DNA of 13,028 bases from NCBI GenBank assembly GCA_947254705.1, contig CAMYCX010000036.1, positions 1 to 13,028 of the forward strand, read 5' to 3'. Shown here piece after piece: positions 1-5,909 of this stretch. How positions within the stretch are numbered: position 1 is the first letter of the stretch; every line of letters starts with the position of its first letter. This DNA is from an uncultured Veillonellaceae bacterium (GTDB lineage Bacteria > Bacillota > Negativicutes > Veillonellales > Negativicoccaceae). The translations under genes were made by a program, and so were the position numbers. A model generated the notes under the pieces. The model worked only from the letters and a program-made list of their open reading frames with translations, was not told where the DNA came from and made no database searches.

Positions 1-180
1 ATGTTTAATTAAACCGTGTCTTTGTTTTTTATTTCGCGTCGCCCAATCCTTAGCATATTTCTCAGGATTACTAATCTTATCCTTATGTAGACGAATCTGT
101 TTTCCTAGCGATTTGTTCGACTTCTCCAACTTCCGTATGCCTACCCGATTAATACCGCTACTCGCGCCCCGTCCGCCCAT
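1..180 (-). CDS. Partial small phage protein, first late gene (3' end outside the window)
   Basis: The reading frame opens at ATG 180 and stays open to the window edge (60 codons, no stop). A GAGG ribosome site lies 7 nt before the ATG. The product starts MGGRGASSG and continues with a lysine-rich helical segment containing NPEKYAKDW. This resembles the start of small phage proteins found at the head of late operons, but I cannot name a function. It is the first gene after the ArpU/DUF1492-like regulator, and a likely promoter sits about 180 nt upstream. The family call is recognition by eye only; that it is coding is well supported by the ribosome site and composition. Confidence 0.6.
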   Translation of the reverse strand, partial: MGGRGASSGINRVGIRKLEKSNKSLGKQIRLHKDKISNPEKYAKDWATRNKKQRHGLIKH

Positions 181-318
181 CGCTCACCCTCATTATAATC
201 GCTCCACAACTTCTTTTCTATCCTTTTGTGTAGCCTTCCCCCGTTTTGGGTACACACCCGCCTTTGCCAGAGCAACCGCCGACGATCACTCCGGCTTTCA
301 AAGGAGGCGATATTGCAA

Positions 319-349
319 GAAAGCGGAGGCTCTATACCCCCGCTTTCTC
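319..349 (-). other. Leader hairpin directly after the candidate late promoter
   Basis: AGAAAGCGG (319-327) and CCGCTTTCT (341-349) form a perfect 9-bp stem around a 13-nt loop. No U-tract follows on either strand, so it is not a classic terminator. It would fold at the very 5' end of the transcript starting near 350, where it could protect the RNA or affect early elongation. The remaining leader down to 181 has no convincing gene. Confidence 0.45.
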
Positions 350-358
350 ACACTATCA

Positions 359-367
359 TTATAACAG
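359..367 (-). promoter_or_regulatory. Extended -10 element, candidate late promoter
   Basis: Read on the minus strand this is TGTTATAAT, a perfect TGn extended -10. It falls just beyond the stop of the DUF1492/ArpU-like gene. No good -35 hexamer is visible at 16-18 nt, which fits a promoter that needs an activator. Established knowledge: ArpU/RinA-type proteins activate the late promoter lying next to their own gene. That this is the target is inference. Confidence 0.5.
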
Positions 368-396
368 GGCACAATGTATATTGTTGTATATTCTTG

Positions 397-813
397 CTAT
401 TTCCCGAAATACCTTTCCTGATACGCCGCCAATGCCTCGCCGTGGCGGATACGCGCCCAAATATAGCTGTATCCCATGCGCTCCGCCACTTGGAACAATG
501 GCATAACGAGAACATAACGATAATAGAGCAAAAAGGAGTACTCCTTCGGATCGATAGCGCGAATGCGACGCACAATTCGCCGCCGCTCGGCAATCCACAT
601 GTCGATATCCGCGTCCAACTCTGCACGCAAGTCAAGCAGTGCTGCCACACCGTCACCGATATCATGACTTTTTGTCCCCGATATCCGCACCGATGTTCCC
701 GATGACTGAATGCTACCGATGCGCGCGGTGAGACGCTGGATCTCCTCCGTCGCGGCATCAATTTCTCGATCTAAATGTGCCAATCCTTCCAGCTCTTTCC
801 TTGCCTCGTTCAT
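397..813 (-). CDS. DUF1492/ArpU-like late transcription regulator
   Basis: This 138-aa protein has an N-terminal coiled region (about 1-35), a middle stretch with SVRISGTKSHDIGD (41-54), and a C-terminal sigma-region-4-like HTH (about 98-135) with LLYYRY and AERMGYS. That order is the signature of DUF1492/ArpU-family phage proteins, which control late gene expression. It is the last gene of the early operon and lies directly before the presumed late promoter, exactly where such regulators sit. The ATG at 813 has GGAG 8 nt upstream, inside the end of the preceding gene (stop 818). The family call is fairly firm; the target promoter is inferred from position. Confidence 0.75.
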   Translation of the reverse strand: MNEARKELEGLAHLDREIDAATEEIQRLTARIGSIQSSGTSVRISGTKSHDIGDGVAALLDLRAELDADIDMWIAERRRIVRRIRAIDPKEYSFLLYYRYVLVMPLFQVAERMGYSYIWARIRHGEALAAYQERYFGK

Positions 814-817
814 TGCA

Positions 818-1000
818 TCAACTCCCGTGCTTCAGTACCAGTTTTGCAAGCTCCCTCGCCAGCCACTCCTCCGCATCATGCTGCGCCATCCACACTGCGG
901 CTGTCACGTCATCGGGATGCTTGCCTTGTGCGCCCGCTCTGGCTTGTGACAATTTTTCTCGATAAATTGCCAATAACTGCTCAATCTTCTTTGCCAACAC
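818..1000 (-). CDS. Small hypothetical phage protein
   Basis: This 60-aa, mostly helical, charged protein has a run rich in A, E, K and L and no recognisable domain. The likely start is GTG at 1000, overlapping the end of the RusA gene by 20 nt. A GGAGG lies about 12 nt upstream, a long spacing, so the exact start is uncertain (TTG at 997 is in frame). It sits between rusA and the late regulator with only a 4-nt gap to the latter, so it is almost certainly co-translated. No function assigned. Confidence 0.55.
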   Translation of the reverse strand: MLAKKIEQLLAIYREKLSQARAGAQGKHPDDVTAAVWMAQHDAEEWLARELAKLVLKHGS

Positions 1001-1355
1001 TTGCGACCGTCACCTCCACACGCGGGTTCTCTTTATCCACGCCGACAATTCGGCTGCCGTCATAAGAAACAATCTGCCCGTCGTTTTGATACACTCCGGC
1101 CTTTTCCAATATATCGCTTGTCGCTTGGAGCAACCCGACCAAATCCGGCCAGCTTCTTCGATTCGGCATATAATAATGCGCCGAAAGAGATACAGCACGT
1201 TCGCCGTATCTCTTTTTTACTTGCGCCAATAACTGCATCAAGGCGTCTCTTTCGTATTTTACATACGCTTTAGACTGCAACACTCGCTTGCCGTAGATGC
1301 GCATACTGTTTTTCTTCGTCATCGGTCTACCGTAGATCACGTATCTCTCTGTCAA
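981..1355 (-). CDS. rusA: RusA-family Holliday junction resolvase
   Basis: This 124-aa protein is close to the usual length of RusA (about 120 aa), a homodimeric, metal-dependent nuclease that cuts four-way DNA junctions. The family core is visible at 66-95: RRSWPDLVGLLQATSDILEKAG, then QNDGQI. Aligned by eye to E. coli RusA, the first catalytic Asp (D70) is D71 and the late one (D91) is D92. The second Asp of the DLDN motif is Val73 here, and Lys76 is Gln. The start is TTG at 1355, with GGGAG 7 nt upstream next to the ssb stop. With ERF and SSB it completes a phage recombination module. Confidence 0.8.
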   Translation of the reverse strand: MTERYVIYGRPMTKKNSMRIYGKRVLQSKAYVKYERDALMQLLAQVKKRYGERAVSLSAHYYMPNRRSWPDLVGLLQATSDILEKAGVYQNDGQIVSYDGSRIVGVDKENPRVEVTVASVGKED

Positions 1356-1366
1356 AACAAATCTCC

Positions 1367-1744
1367 CTAAAACGGAATCTCTTCCGTCGATGATCCGAAT
1401 TTTGCATAGTCCGCTTTTGTTTCGTCGCGATTTGTGTTTGTCCCTGCGACTTCTTTATAAATACCATACGCCGTGATTTCTGTAATATACGCGTCTGTTC
1501 CGTCTTGTTTCGTGTATTTACGTGTGCCGATCCTACCGCGCACCATAATCACGTCGCCCGCCGTTAACTTGCCCGCTGCCGCTTGCGCCTTGTCGCCCCA
1601 CAAAACGACATTGTGCCAGTCCTTAAATTCCTGCCCGTTAAAGCTACGCGCCGTAACCAGTCGAAATGACGCTTTAACCGACTTCTGTCCTTGAAATTCT
1701 TTAATTTCCCCATCAATCGTTCCGATTAATACTACTTCGTTCAT
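1367..1744 (-). CDS. ssb: Single-stranded DNA-binding protein
   Basis: The 125-aa OB-fold protein starts MNEVVLIGTI and carries the typical SSB segments SVKASFRLVTARSF, KDWHNVVLWGDKA, AGDVIMVRGRI and ITEITAYGI. It ends in the acidic tip EEIPF, the conserved partner-binding tail of bacterial SSBs. It coats single-stranded DNA during phage replication and recombination and fits with ERF, RusA and the replication proteins nearby. ATG 1744 is preceded by GGAGG at 8-9 nt and begins exactly where SSBs normally begin, so I take it as the main start. The same frame is open for 78 further codons upstream (see the overlapping entry). Confidence 0.85.
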   Translation of the reverse strand: MNEVVLIGTIDGEIKEFQGQKSVKASFRLVTARSFNGQEFKDWHNVVLWGDKAQAAAGKLTAGDVIMVRGRIGTRKYTKQDGTDAYITEITAYGIYKEVAGTNTNRDETKADYAKFGSSTEEIPF

Positions 1745-1978
1745 TTTCTTGTTCCTCCATATCTGCACCAAATTAGGCGACAGTATTGTCGCTTGCCGCT
1801 CCGCGCACCGACTAATCATTTTTATCGTCCACCCCAGAATTTCAGCGTCATCAGTACACTCAGCCAACGTCATGCTAAACATCTGATGTAAGCAGCTCAA
1901 CGCCCGCGTCGGCGACTCGCCACGCGCTACCCATTTCAATTCACGATTAAGCTGTTTCCGCGCTTCGTTAAATCCCAT
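1367..1978 (-). CDS. In-frame 78-residue extension fused to SSB (203 aa form)
   Basis: The SSB frame runs open upstream to ATG 1978, which has its own strong site (AAGGAGG, 7 nt spacing). The added residues 1-78 are helical, start MGFNEARKQLNRELKWVARG, and look like a separate small phage protein rather than part of an OB fold. The gene may thus make two products: a 203-aa fusion and the 125-aa SSB from the internal start. Alternatively, a small indel destroyed the end of an upstream gene: in one other frame the junction reads AAAATGA, which would give a normal stop/start overlap. I cannot tell these apart here. Confidence 0.5.
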   Translation of the reverse strand: MGFNEARKQLNRELKWVARGESPTRALSCLHQMFSMTLAECTDDAEILGWTIKMISRCAERQATILSPNLVQIWRNKKMNEVVLIGTIDGEIKEFQGQKSVKASFRLVTARSFNGQEFKDWHNVVLWGDKAQAAAGKLTAGDVIMVRGRIGTRKYTKQDGTDAYITEITAYGIYKEVAGTNTNRDETKADYAKFGSSTEEIPF

Positions 1979-1980
1979 TT

Positions 1981-2073
1981 TTACGCCTCCTTGTATGCTG
2001 GTCGTATTTCGCCCGTAAACTTATCAATGATCGGCAACATCGACACATCGATCCCTGAAAAAGCTTCCGTCAT
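1981..2073 (-). CDS. 30-aa coupled mini-gene
   Basis: ATG 2073 overlaps the stop of the preceding gene (TCATGA junction) and the frame runs 30 codons to TAA at 1981, just before the next ATG at 1978. The product starts MTEAFSGIDVSMLP and ends RPAYKEA. Its last codons contain the AAGGAGG ribosome site of the next gene, so translating it would deliver ribosomes to that start. The exact packing on both sides argues it is real, but it may serve mainly as a translational coupling spacer. No family recognised. Confidence 0.45.
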   Translation of the reverse strand: MTEAFSGIDVSMLPIIDKFTGEIRPAYKEA

Positions 2074-2564
2074 GACTCAATCAACCCCTTTGTTTGCGCC
2101 ACCAGCGCAGGCTTGTCGCCTTTCACGCCGTCGTACGCCTTCACATACGCCCGGTGCAACTGGTTGAGCTGTGCGTCCGTCGCCATGCAGATCGACTGCC
2201 AGCTGACAGCGCGCATCGCCGTGTGCGCCGCATCCGAGGAAAAGGCGTCGCGTTTCGGCTCGTTGAAGCCGTGTTTTTTCATCAACTCCAACAGCAGCAC
2301 CCACGCATGCTCCGCCGTTTCTTCTTCCAGTCCGCGCTCTTGCAACCACGCCGCACGTGCTTTTTCTCGGATTTCGGCAACTGTCGGCAACCACTTAGAC
2401 GACTTGATCAGCTCGTCTACACCGCGGCGAATATACTGCGGCGGTATGTCCGCCAAGTACGTAACGTAGACTTCAAAAGTCCCCTCTTTCACGTCTTTCT
2501 GGTACGCATACGCGAGCGGTGCAAGGCTTTTCAGCACAAGCTCCAAGTTTACCTCTTGCTGCAT
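2070..2564 (-). CDS. Helicase loader/inhibitor-like replication protein (G39P/DnaI-type N-domain)
   Basis: This 164-aa protein has an all-helical N-terminal half. The stretch IPPQYIRRGVDELI followed by SSKWLPTVAEIREKA is the pattern of phage helicase loader/inhibitor proteins (G39P-like), in which a small helical domain touches the replicative helicase. Directly upstream is a replication-initiator-like gene, which supports the role. The start ATG 2564 has GAGGG 6-7 nt upstream, but this places the first 92 nt inside the preceding gene in another frame. The C-terminal half has no motif I recognise. Family call moderately sure. Confidence 0.65.
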   Translation of the reverse strand: MQQEVNLELVLKSLAPLAYAYQKDVKEGTFEVYVTYLADIPPQYIRRGVDELIKSSKWLPTVAEIREKARAAWLQERGLEEETAEHAWVLLLELMKKHGFNEPKRDAFSSDAAHTAMRAVSWQSICMATDAQLNQLHRAYVKAYDGVKGDKPALVAQTKGLIES

Positions 2565-3396
2565 CTATTTCCCTCACTTTCGCCATTGCCATCTCCAACT
2601 GCTCAACATTGTGATTGACGCTTTTAGCCTGTACGACATCCGGCTCTCCCAGGTAATCGCTCATTTTCTCACTAAACAACGTGCTTGGCCGCAAATAGGT
2701 GCACATCTTCGCATCACTTGCCCACTGCGTCACTTTCCGATCAATGACCAGTTGAAAGTCCGACAACGCGCGACCTTCTTTCAGCCGTGCTTTAATCAGC
2801 CGCAACGTATCCTTGGCGGTTGCCTCATACCTGCTCCCTGCCTTGGCATTCAGATAATCGATGATCTGTCTTGCGACATGCTCTATGGTTTCTCTATTCT
2901 GTTTTGTTTGGTTTGGTTTTGTTTGGTTTGGTTTTGTTTTGTTTTGTTTAGCATCGTTTTGCATTTTTTTTGCTTGCATTTGCATTGCATTTGCATTTTC
3001 CGTGCTTGACTCAGACCCTTGTGGAGCCTTGCGCCATCGGGCGGAAGCAGCTTTCCTCCGAGCCGATGAAACTTGCTCTCTTTTTTCGTCTACCAGTCCC
3101 ATTCGCCGAGAAAAACTCGAGGAATAGAAGCGGTCATCGACGATCGTAAACAGTCCGAAATCTTCTACAACCGATTTAACGAGACCAGCCGAACAGCGGA
3201 AATCAAAACCGATTGCATTGTAATCCGTTTCACTCCAGTATTCGGGCATCTCGCGCAGTCGCTCGAGAAGCATAAAATAAACCGCATATCCTTCCAAACC
3301 GTGTTGCATGCGTAGAGACAACACCTTTGTATCGTTCCGGGCATTGCTGTCATGAGAAAAGTATTTTGCTACATTTTTCGGTTCACTCACTTTCAT
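2473..3396 (-). CDS. Phage replication initiator-like protein (Lin1244/DUF4373 N-domain plus phage conserved C-domain)
   Basis: The 307-aa product begins with a winged-helix region (about 1-95, with YFSHDSNARND and GLEGYAVYFMLLERL) typical of Lin1244/Lin1753-type (DUF4373) phage replication proteins. A polar linker follows, built of KPNQT/KQN repeats (about 140-165). The C-terminal module has IIDYLNAKAGSRYEATA, LIKARLKEG and CTYLRPSTLF, the hallmark of a conserved phage replication C-terminal domain. Such proteins are thought to bind the phage origin and recruit helicase. ATG 3396 forms a TGATG junction with the HNH stop; an in-frame TTG at 3399 precedes it. The tail overlaps the next gene by 92 nt and has an odd Cys/Arg-rich end. 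Confidence 0.75.
   Translation of the reverse strand: MKVSEPKNVAKYFSHDSNARNDTKVLSLRMQHGLEGYAVYFMLLERLREMPEYWSETDYNAIGFDFRCSAGLVKSVVEDFGLFTIVDDRFYSSSFSRRMGLVDEKREQVSSARRKAASARWRKAPQGSESSTENANAMQMQAKKMQNDAKQNKTKPNQTKPNQTKQNRETIEHVARQIIDYLNAKAGSRYEATAKDTLRLIKARLKEGRALSDFQLVIDRKVTQWASDAKMCTYLRPSTLFSEKMSDYLGEPDVVQAKSVNHNVEQLEMAMAKVREIDAARGKLGACAEKPCTARVCVPERRERGDF
2901..2949. repeat. T/G-rich short repeat tract inside the replication initiator gene
   Basis: On the plus strand the 15-nt unit TTTTGTTTGGTTTGG occurs twice in tandem (2902-2916, 2917-2931), followed by three TTTTG units. It encodes the KPNQT linker of the minus-strand protein. A second low-complexity stretch (about 2962-3000) has repeated ATTTGC words and an 8-T run. 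Such tracts are prone to slippage and, in initiator genes, may coincide with an origin. Confidence 0.8.
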
Positions 3397-3662
3397 CAAA
3401 TCCCTTCAATATATCCCTGTAACATCGCTTTGACTTCCGCTTGCGTGTGCTTGCGATTTCCCACACCGTGCGCCATGTCATGACATCCGCCGCACAAGGT
3501 AACGAGATTATCTGCCACGTCTTTCCCGCCTTGCGAACGAAACGTGATGTGGTGAATATGCGCACCATGACCGCCGCACAAAACGCATTGCCCGCCGTCG
3601 CGCTCGTACACCTCCCGCCGCAACTTTTGATACTTTGCTGCCGACATTCGCTTAAATCCCAT
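3396..3662 (-). CDS. HNH endonuclease
   Basis: This 88-aa protein contains a compact HNH fold: C26xxC29 and C57xxC60 as the structural zinc site, H37-H38 as the catalytic histidine region, N52 as the middle residue of the motif, and H61/H65 in the last helix. HNH proteins of this size nick or cut double-stranded DNA using one metal ion. Here the gene sits in the replication/recombination operon rather than beside terminase, so packaging is a less likely role. ATG 3662 overlaps the previous gene by 11 nt; an in-frame ATG at 3647 just after that gene's stop is an alternative, and neither has a strong ribosome site. Confidence 0.8.
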   Translation of the reverse strand: MGFKRMSAAKYQKLRREVYERDGGQCVLCGGHGAHIHHITFRSQGGKDVADNLVTLCGGCHDMAHGVGNRKHTQAEVKAMLQGYIEGI

Positions 3663-3993
3663 ATTTTGAATTGCCCCATTCCCTATTGATCTCTTCTGCT
3701 AATACGCTAATCTCTTTCTTAACGGCGTTTATTCGTTCCTGTGCCGACTTGTAACGTACTTCCGCAACGTCACGCGCCAGCCGCATTTTTGCCACAACTT
3801 CATCGCCTTTCGTCAGTGTTGGTATCAGCGTCGCCGGATAGCCTTCGTCGCGCAAAATAAGCGTTTTTTTCGCCTCCGCACACTTGTACGTATACTCCGC
3901 CTCCGCCGCCGCAATGCCCAGCCGCTCGAACTCGTCGAGCAGACCGTTCATCCGTGCCGTGAGCCGTTTCATCGTCACCTGCGGTGTATCCAT
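3652..3993 (-). CDS. Small coiled-coil phage protein of unknown function
   Basis: This 113-aa protein is nearly all helix, with heptad-like Leu/Ile spacing at both ends and a central AKKTLILRDEGYPATLIP followed by KGDEVVAKMRLARDVAEVRYKSA. I have seen this pattern in small uncharacterised proteins that accompany phage annealing proteins, but no function is known to me. It starts at ATG 3993 in a TGATG junction with the erf stop (an in-frame TTG lies at 3996), so translation is coupled to erf. That suggests a role with the recombination module. Existence is sure; function open. Confidence 0.7.
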   Translation of the reverse strand: MDTPQVTMKRLTARMNGLLDEFERLGIAAAEAEYTYKCAEAKKTLILRDEGYPATLIPTLTKGDEVVAKMRLARDVAEVRYKSAQERINAVKKEISVLAEEINREWGNSKYGI

Positions 3994-4592
3994 CAATCCA
4001 CCGCCATTGCTTGCAATTTCGCCAAGAGCTCACGCCCCTGCGTCTCCGTCAGTGCCGTACTCTTTTCCACGCCATAATCGCCGAGGATAATCACGCTGAC
4101 GTCCTGCGGATGAATCCCTCGCTCCTTGGCCACCTGTGCCAGCGCGCCGAGCGTCGCCGACGTAATGCCTCCTGCCCGATGCGGTGCGTCCATACTTTCC
4201 TGCGCGTCTGGATCTCCCGCGCTATCATCTATCGCAAATAAGCCGCAAAGCGCGTATTTGCGGGCATAACTGCTGCTGCTGCCCGTGACTTGGGCATCGT
4301 CCATTTTTTTCCGCTCGTCAGGCTCTCGCGCCATTGCTTGAACGGCGATCTCCTCGCCCGTTTCTGCGTCAATGAGGCTGGCCGTCGACGCTACATAAAA
4401 ACGATTGCCTAACATTTCAATGCTATCTGTTAGTGTTACCAATAAGCTGTATTCAGCAAGTAAAGGCTTGACCGCTCGTAAAATATCCTCCGCGTTACGG
4501 TACGAAAAGCCGCCAAACGTATTTTCACGCCCCTTTGGTACTGCTAATTTCGCTTGCACTTGCGCTAGTTTTTCCGCTACTTTCGTCATCAT
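3993..4592 (-). CDS. erf: ERF-family single-strand annealing recombinase
   Basis: The 199-aa protein shows the ERF core: FSYRNAEDILRAVKPLL (29-45) and DDAQVTGSSSSYARKYAL (98-115) followed by LFAIDD. ERF proteins form rings that anneal complementary single strands, allowing phage genome circularisation or recombination. Partners are adjacent: Gp157 upstream, SSB and RusA downstream. Two consecutive ATGs (4592 and 4589) are possible starts; a GGGG lies 4-7 nt before them. The first 68 nt overlap the preceding 73-aa gene in another frame. Confidence 0.88.
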   Translation of the reverse strand: MMTKVAEKLAQVQAKLAVPKGRENTFGGFSYRNAEDILRAVKPLLAEYSLLVTLTDSIEMLGNRFYVASTASLIDAETGEEIAVQAMAREPDERKKMDDAQVTGSSSSYARKYALCGLFAIDDSAGDPDAQESMDAPHRAGGITSATLGALAQVAKERGIHPQDVSVIILGDYGVEKSTALTETQGRELLAKLQAMAVD

Positions 4593-4746
4593 CTCGCCCC
4601 ATTTCCATGACCATATCGGTTAATACCTTTATTGCCTTTTCAAGACCTCTTATTTCTTCCCGTACTCCTGCCTTCCGTGCGGCTACAAGACTGTCATGTA
4701 TTTCAATTGCGAATGCTAGCCGCTCTCTGATTTCCCTTGCCGTCAT
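4525..4746 (-). CDS. 73-aa hypothetical phage protein overlapping erf
   Basis: ATG 4746 has an excellent ribosome site (AAGGAG, 7-nt spacing) and overlaps the stop of the previous mini-gene as ATGA. The first 50 residues are a helical, charged segment (MTAREIRERLAFAIEIHDSL and a GLEKAIKVLTDMVMEMG helix). The last 23 residues are Ser/Thr-rich and lie entirely within the start of erf in another frame. Either the tail is dispensable or the ancestral stop was lost near 4590. No family recognised. The start is strongly supported, the end less so. Confidence 0.6.
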   Translation of the reverse strand: MTAREIRERLAFAIEIHDSLVAARKAGVREEIRGLEKAIKVLTDMVMEMGRDDDESSGKTSASASEISSTKGA

Positions 4747-4904
4747 TTGCCCGCTCCTTTTAAAATTGCCTCAAGATACCGATCACCGAAGCATATATCA
4801 CGACCGCCACGGAATTGTCGCCGCGGTATTTCAAGCGGCGTGTTTTTCGCTAGCCACTCCGCCCGCCGTCGCTTATATTTGTCGGCAAATTCTTCCAGCG
4901 TCAT
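4743..4904 (-). CDS. 53-aa phage protein linked to Gp157
   Basis: ATG 4904 overlaps the Gp157 stop as ATGA, and the TGA at 4743 overlaps the next gene's ATG in the same way, so this short frame fills the gap between two sure genes exactly. The product begins MTLEEFADKYKRRRAEWLAK and contains PRRQFRGGRDICFGDRYLEA. It is basic and mainly helical. Its last codons provide the AAGGAG site for the next gene. I do not recognise the family. Double 4-nt overlaps and clean composition make it very likely a real gene that length filters would miss. Confidence 0.65.
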   Translation of the reverse strand: MTLEEFADKYKRRRAEWLAKNTPLEIPRRQFRGGRDICFGDRYLEAILKGAGK

Positions 4905-5389
4905 TCGATCACCGCACGCTCGTCTTGCACGAGCGTTGCCCCCGCAACCGTTTCGCCTGCTTTGAGCGCGTTTTTAATGCGCACCCTGTCAATGCTCGTC
5001 ATGACCTTTTCTTTGACAAATTCTTGCGGGATTGCCGCCTCGTCAACGATATTCACGCGGGCAGGATTTTTCCGCAAAGAAACGCTGAATTTGTCGCCAT
5101 TTTCGCGCTTTTTGCCAGTAATTGATAAATACATATACACAAGATTTTCCAACCGTTCTGTTGCCGTTTTTTGCCGTTTTTTGAGTGTTGTTAAGCGGTC
5201 GATTTCTGCCTCTATCGCGTCAATCGTTGCTTTTTTGTTGCGATAAATTTCCGCAATGCTGTCAATTTTTACGCCCGCCGCGTCCTGAATTGCGGCGAAC
5301 GTGTCGGCGACTTCTTCCGCCGTTACTTCTTCACGCTCTACCATTTCCGCTAAATCACGGTAATTTTCGCCGATTTCATACAGTGTCAT
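4901..5389 (-). CDS. Siphovirus Gp157 family protein
   Basis: This 162-aa protein starts MTLYEIGENYRDLAEMVE and has a long coiled coil (about 35-95, including a DAIEAEIDRLTTLKKRQ segment). A beta segment with GDKFSVSLRKNPARVNIVD and IPQEFV follows. This is the standard layout of Gp157 of Streptococcus thermophilus phages, a family often found beside annealing proteins and linked in some phages to host resistance phenotypes. Its biochemical role is not established. The gene heads the recombination cluster of the early operon. ATG 5389 has GGAGG 9 nt upstream and overlaps the previous gene by 14 nt. Confidence 0.85.
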   Translation of the reverse strand: MTLYEIGENYRDLAEMVEREEVTAEEVADTFAAIQDAAGVKIDSIAEIYRNKKATIDAIEAEIDRLTTLKKRQKTATERLENLVYMYLSITGKKRENGDKFSVSLRKNPARVNIVDEAAIPQEFVKEKVMTSIDRVRIKNALKAGETVAGATLVQDERAVIE

Positions 5390-5672
5390 AGTGCGGTGCC
5401 TCCGTTTCTTCCCGTTCGTCGATATATTTCGCTAACTCGTCCAGCACGAACAGCATTCCAACTCCCTTGCCGTTTCGGAACGCCTTTTCTTTTTCTGTAC
5501 ACGGCATCCACTCGCTACCGACCAAATTACTTTGCATAACATGGGCAAAGTTTCTCAGCAGCTTTACTTTTTCTTGAAGTGTTTTTTTATCCCATTCTGT
5601 GTTATAATCAATGTAGGTTTTTTCGTTGGCACCTGTCCCCGCAGGTGCTTTTTTCATGTCACCAATCGCCAT
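5376..5672 (-). CDS. 98-aa hypothetical phage protein
   Basis: The preferred start is ATG 5672 with AGGAGG 9 nt upstream; an in-frame GTG at 5693 and an ATG at 5657, just after the previous stop, are alternatives. The N-terminus is a short Lys/Ala/Gly-rich tail. The remainder is a helical domain with KTLQEKVKLLRNFAHVMQSN, a MPCTEKEKAF turn and GVGMLFVLDELAKYIDE. No family recognised. It lies between two small genes and gp157 with overlaps on both sides. The N-terminal codons also carry a plus-strand terminator-like hairpin (separate entry). Confidence 0.6.
   Translation of the reverse strand: MAIGDMKKAPAGTGANEKTYIDYNTEWDKKTLQEKVKLLRNFAHVMQSNLVGSEWMPCTEKEKAFRNGKGVGMLFVLDELAKYIDEREETEAPHYDTV
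5600..5608 (+). promoter_or_regulatory. Plus-strand extended -10 inside a minus-strand gene
   Basis: TGTTATAAT is a perfect extended -10 on the plus strand, antisense to the 98-aa gene. No -35 at the right distance (TTGAAG at 5574-5579 is 23 nt away). A start near 5615 would run straight into the terminator at 5629-5654. It could be a chance product of the codons it overlaps. Confidence 0.3.
5629..5654 (+). terminator. Intrinsic terminator-like hairpin, antisense to the early operon
   Basis: GCACCTG (5629-5635), loop TCCCCG, CAGGTGC (5642-5648), then six T. Only the plus strand has the T-run after the stem, so it would stop rightward transcription only. It lies within the start of a minus-strand gene. 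It may end the short antisense RNA proposed from 5615 or block read-through against the early operon. Confidence 0.5.
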
Positions 5673-5904
5673 AATCCACATCCTCCTCAACACCTAAAAT
5701 CTCCCACTCTTCCACTGTCGGAGCTCCCGACAAAGCAATCACACTGTCTGCGTAATGGTCAACGACCGCGCTCACTTCCTCGTCGCTCGTCACACCTGGT
5801 ATCTCGATCACGGCATCCAGTGATACCACCACGCGCACCCGTGCTACTTTAGGCTTGCCCACTCCCCTTGGGCGATCCATTACCATCGGATTTTCTAAAT
5901 CCAT
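5659..5904 (-). CDS. 81-aa hypothetical phage protein
   Basis: ATG 5904 has AAGGAG at 8 nt, located at the end of the upstream XRE gene whose stop is 5 nt away. The product has a short N-terminal tail (MDLENPMVMDRPRG), a likely beta strand rich in Val/Arg (VARVRVVVSLDAVIEIPGV), and an acidic C-terminal half ending EEDVDYGDW. The frame is open further upstream, but those codons lack a ribosome site and lie inside the XRE gene. No family recognised. It is the second gene of the packed early operon. Confidence 0.6.
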   Translation of the reverse strand: MDLENPMVMDRPRGVGKPKVARVRVVVSLDAVIEIPGVTSDEEVSAVVDHYADSVIALSGAPTVEEWEILGVEEDVDYGDW

Positions 5905-5909
5905 GTTTC

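Noticed and set aside
181..318. Short minus-strand peptides in the late leader (for example one with GGCSGKGGC)
   Set aside because: No start codon with a ribosome site; two frames look equally open, so neither can be supported.
226..761. Open frames on both strands across 226-761
   Set aside because: They are out-of-frame shadows of the regulator gene or run through the leader, without ribosome sites and with odd composition.
2901..2949. Repeat tract as a CRISPR-like array
   Set aside because: Units are 5-15 nt, have no spacers and encode a protein linker in frame.
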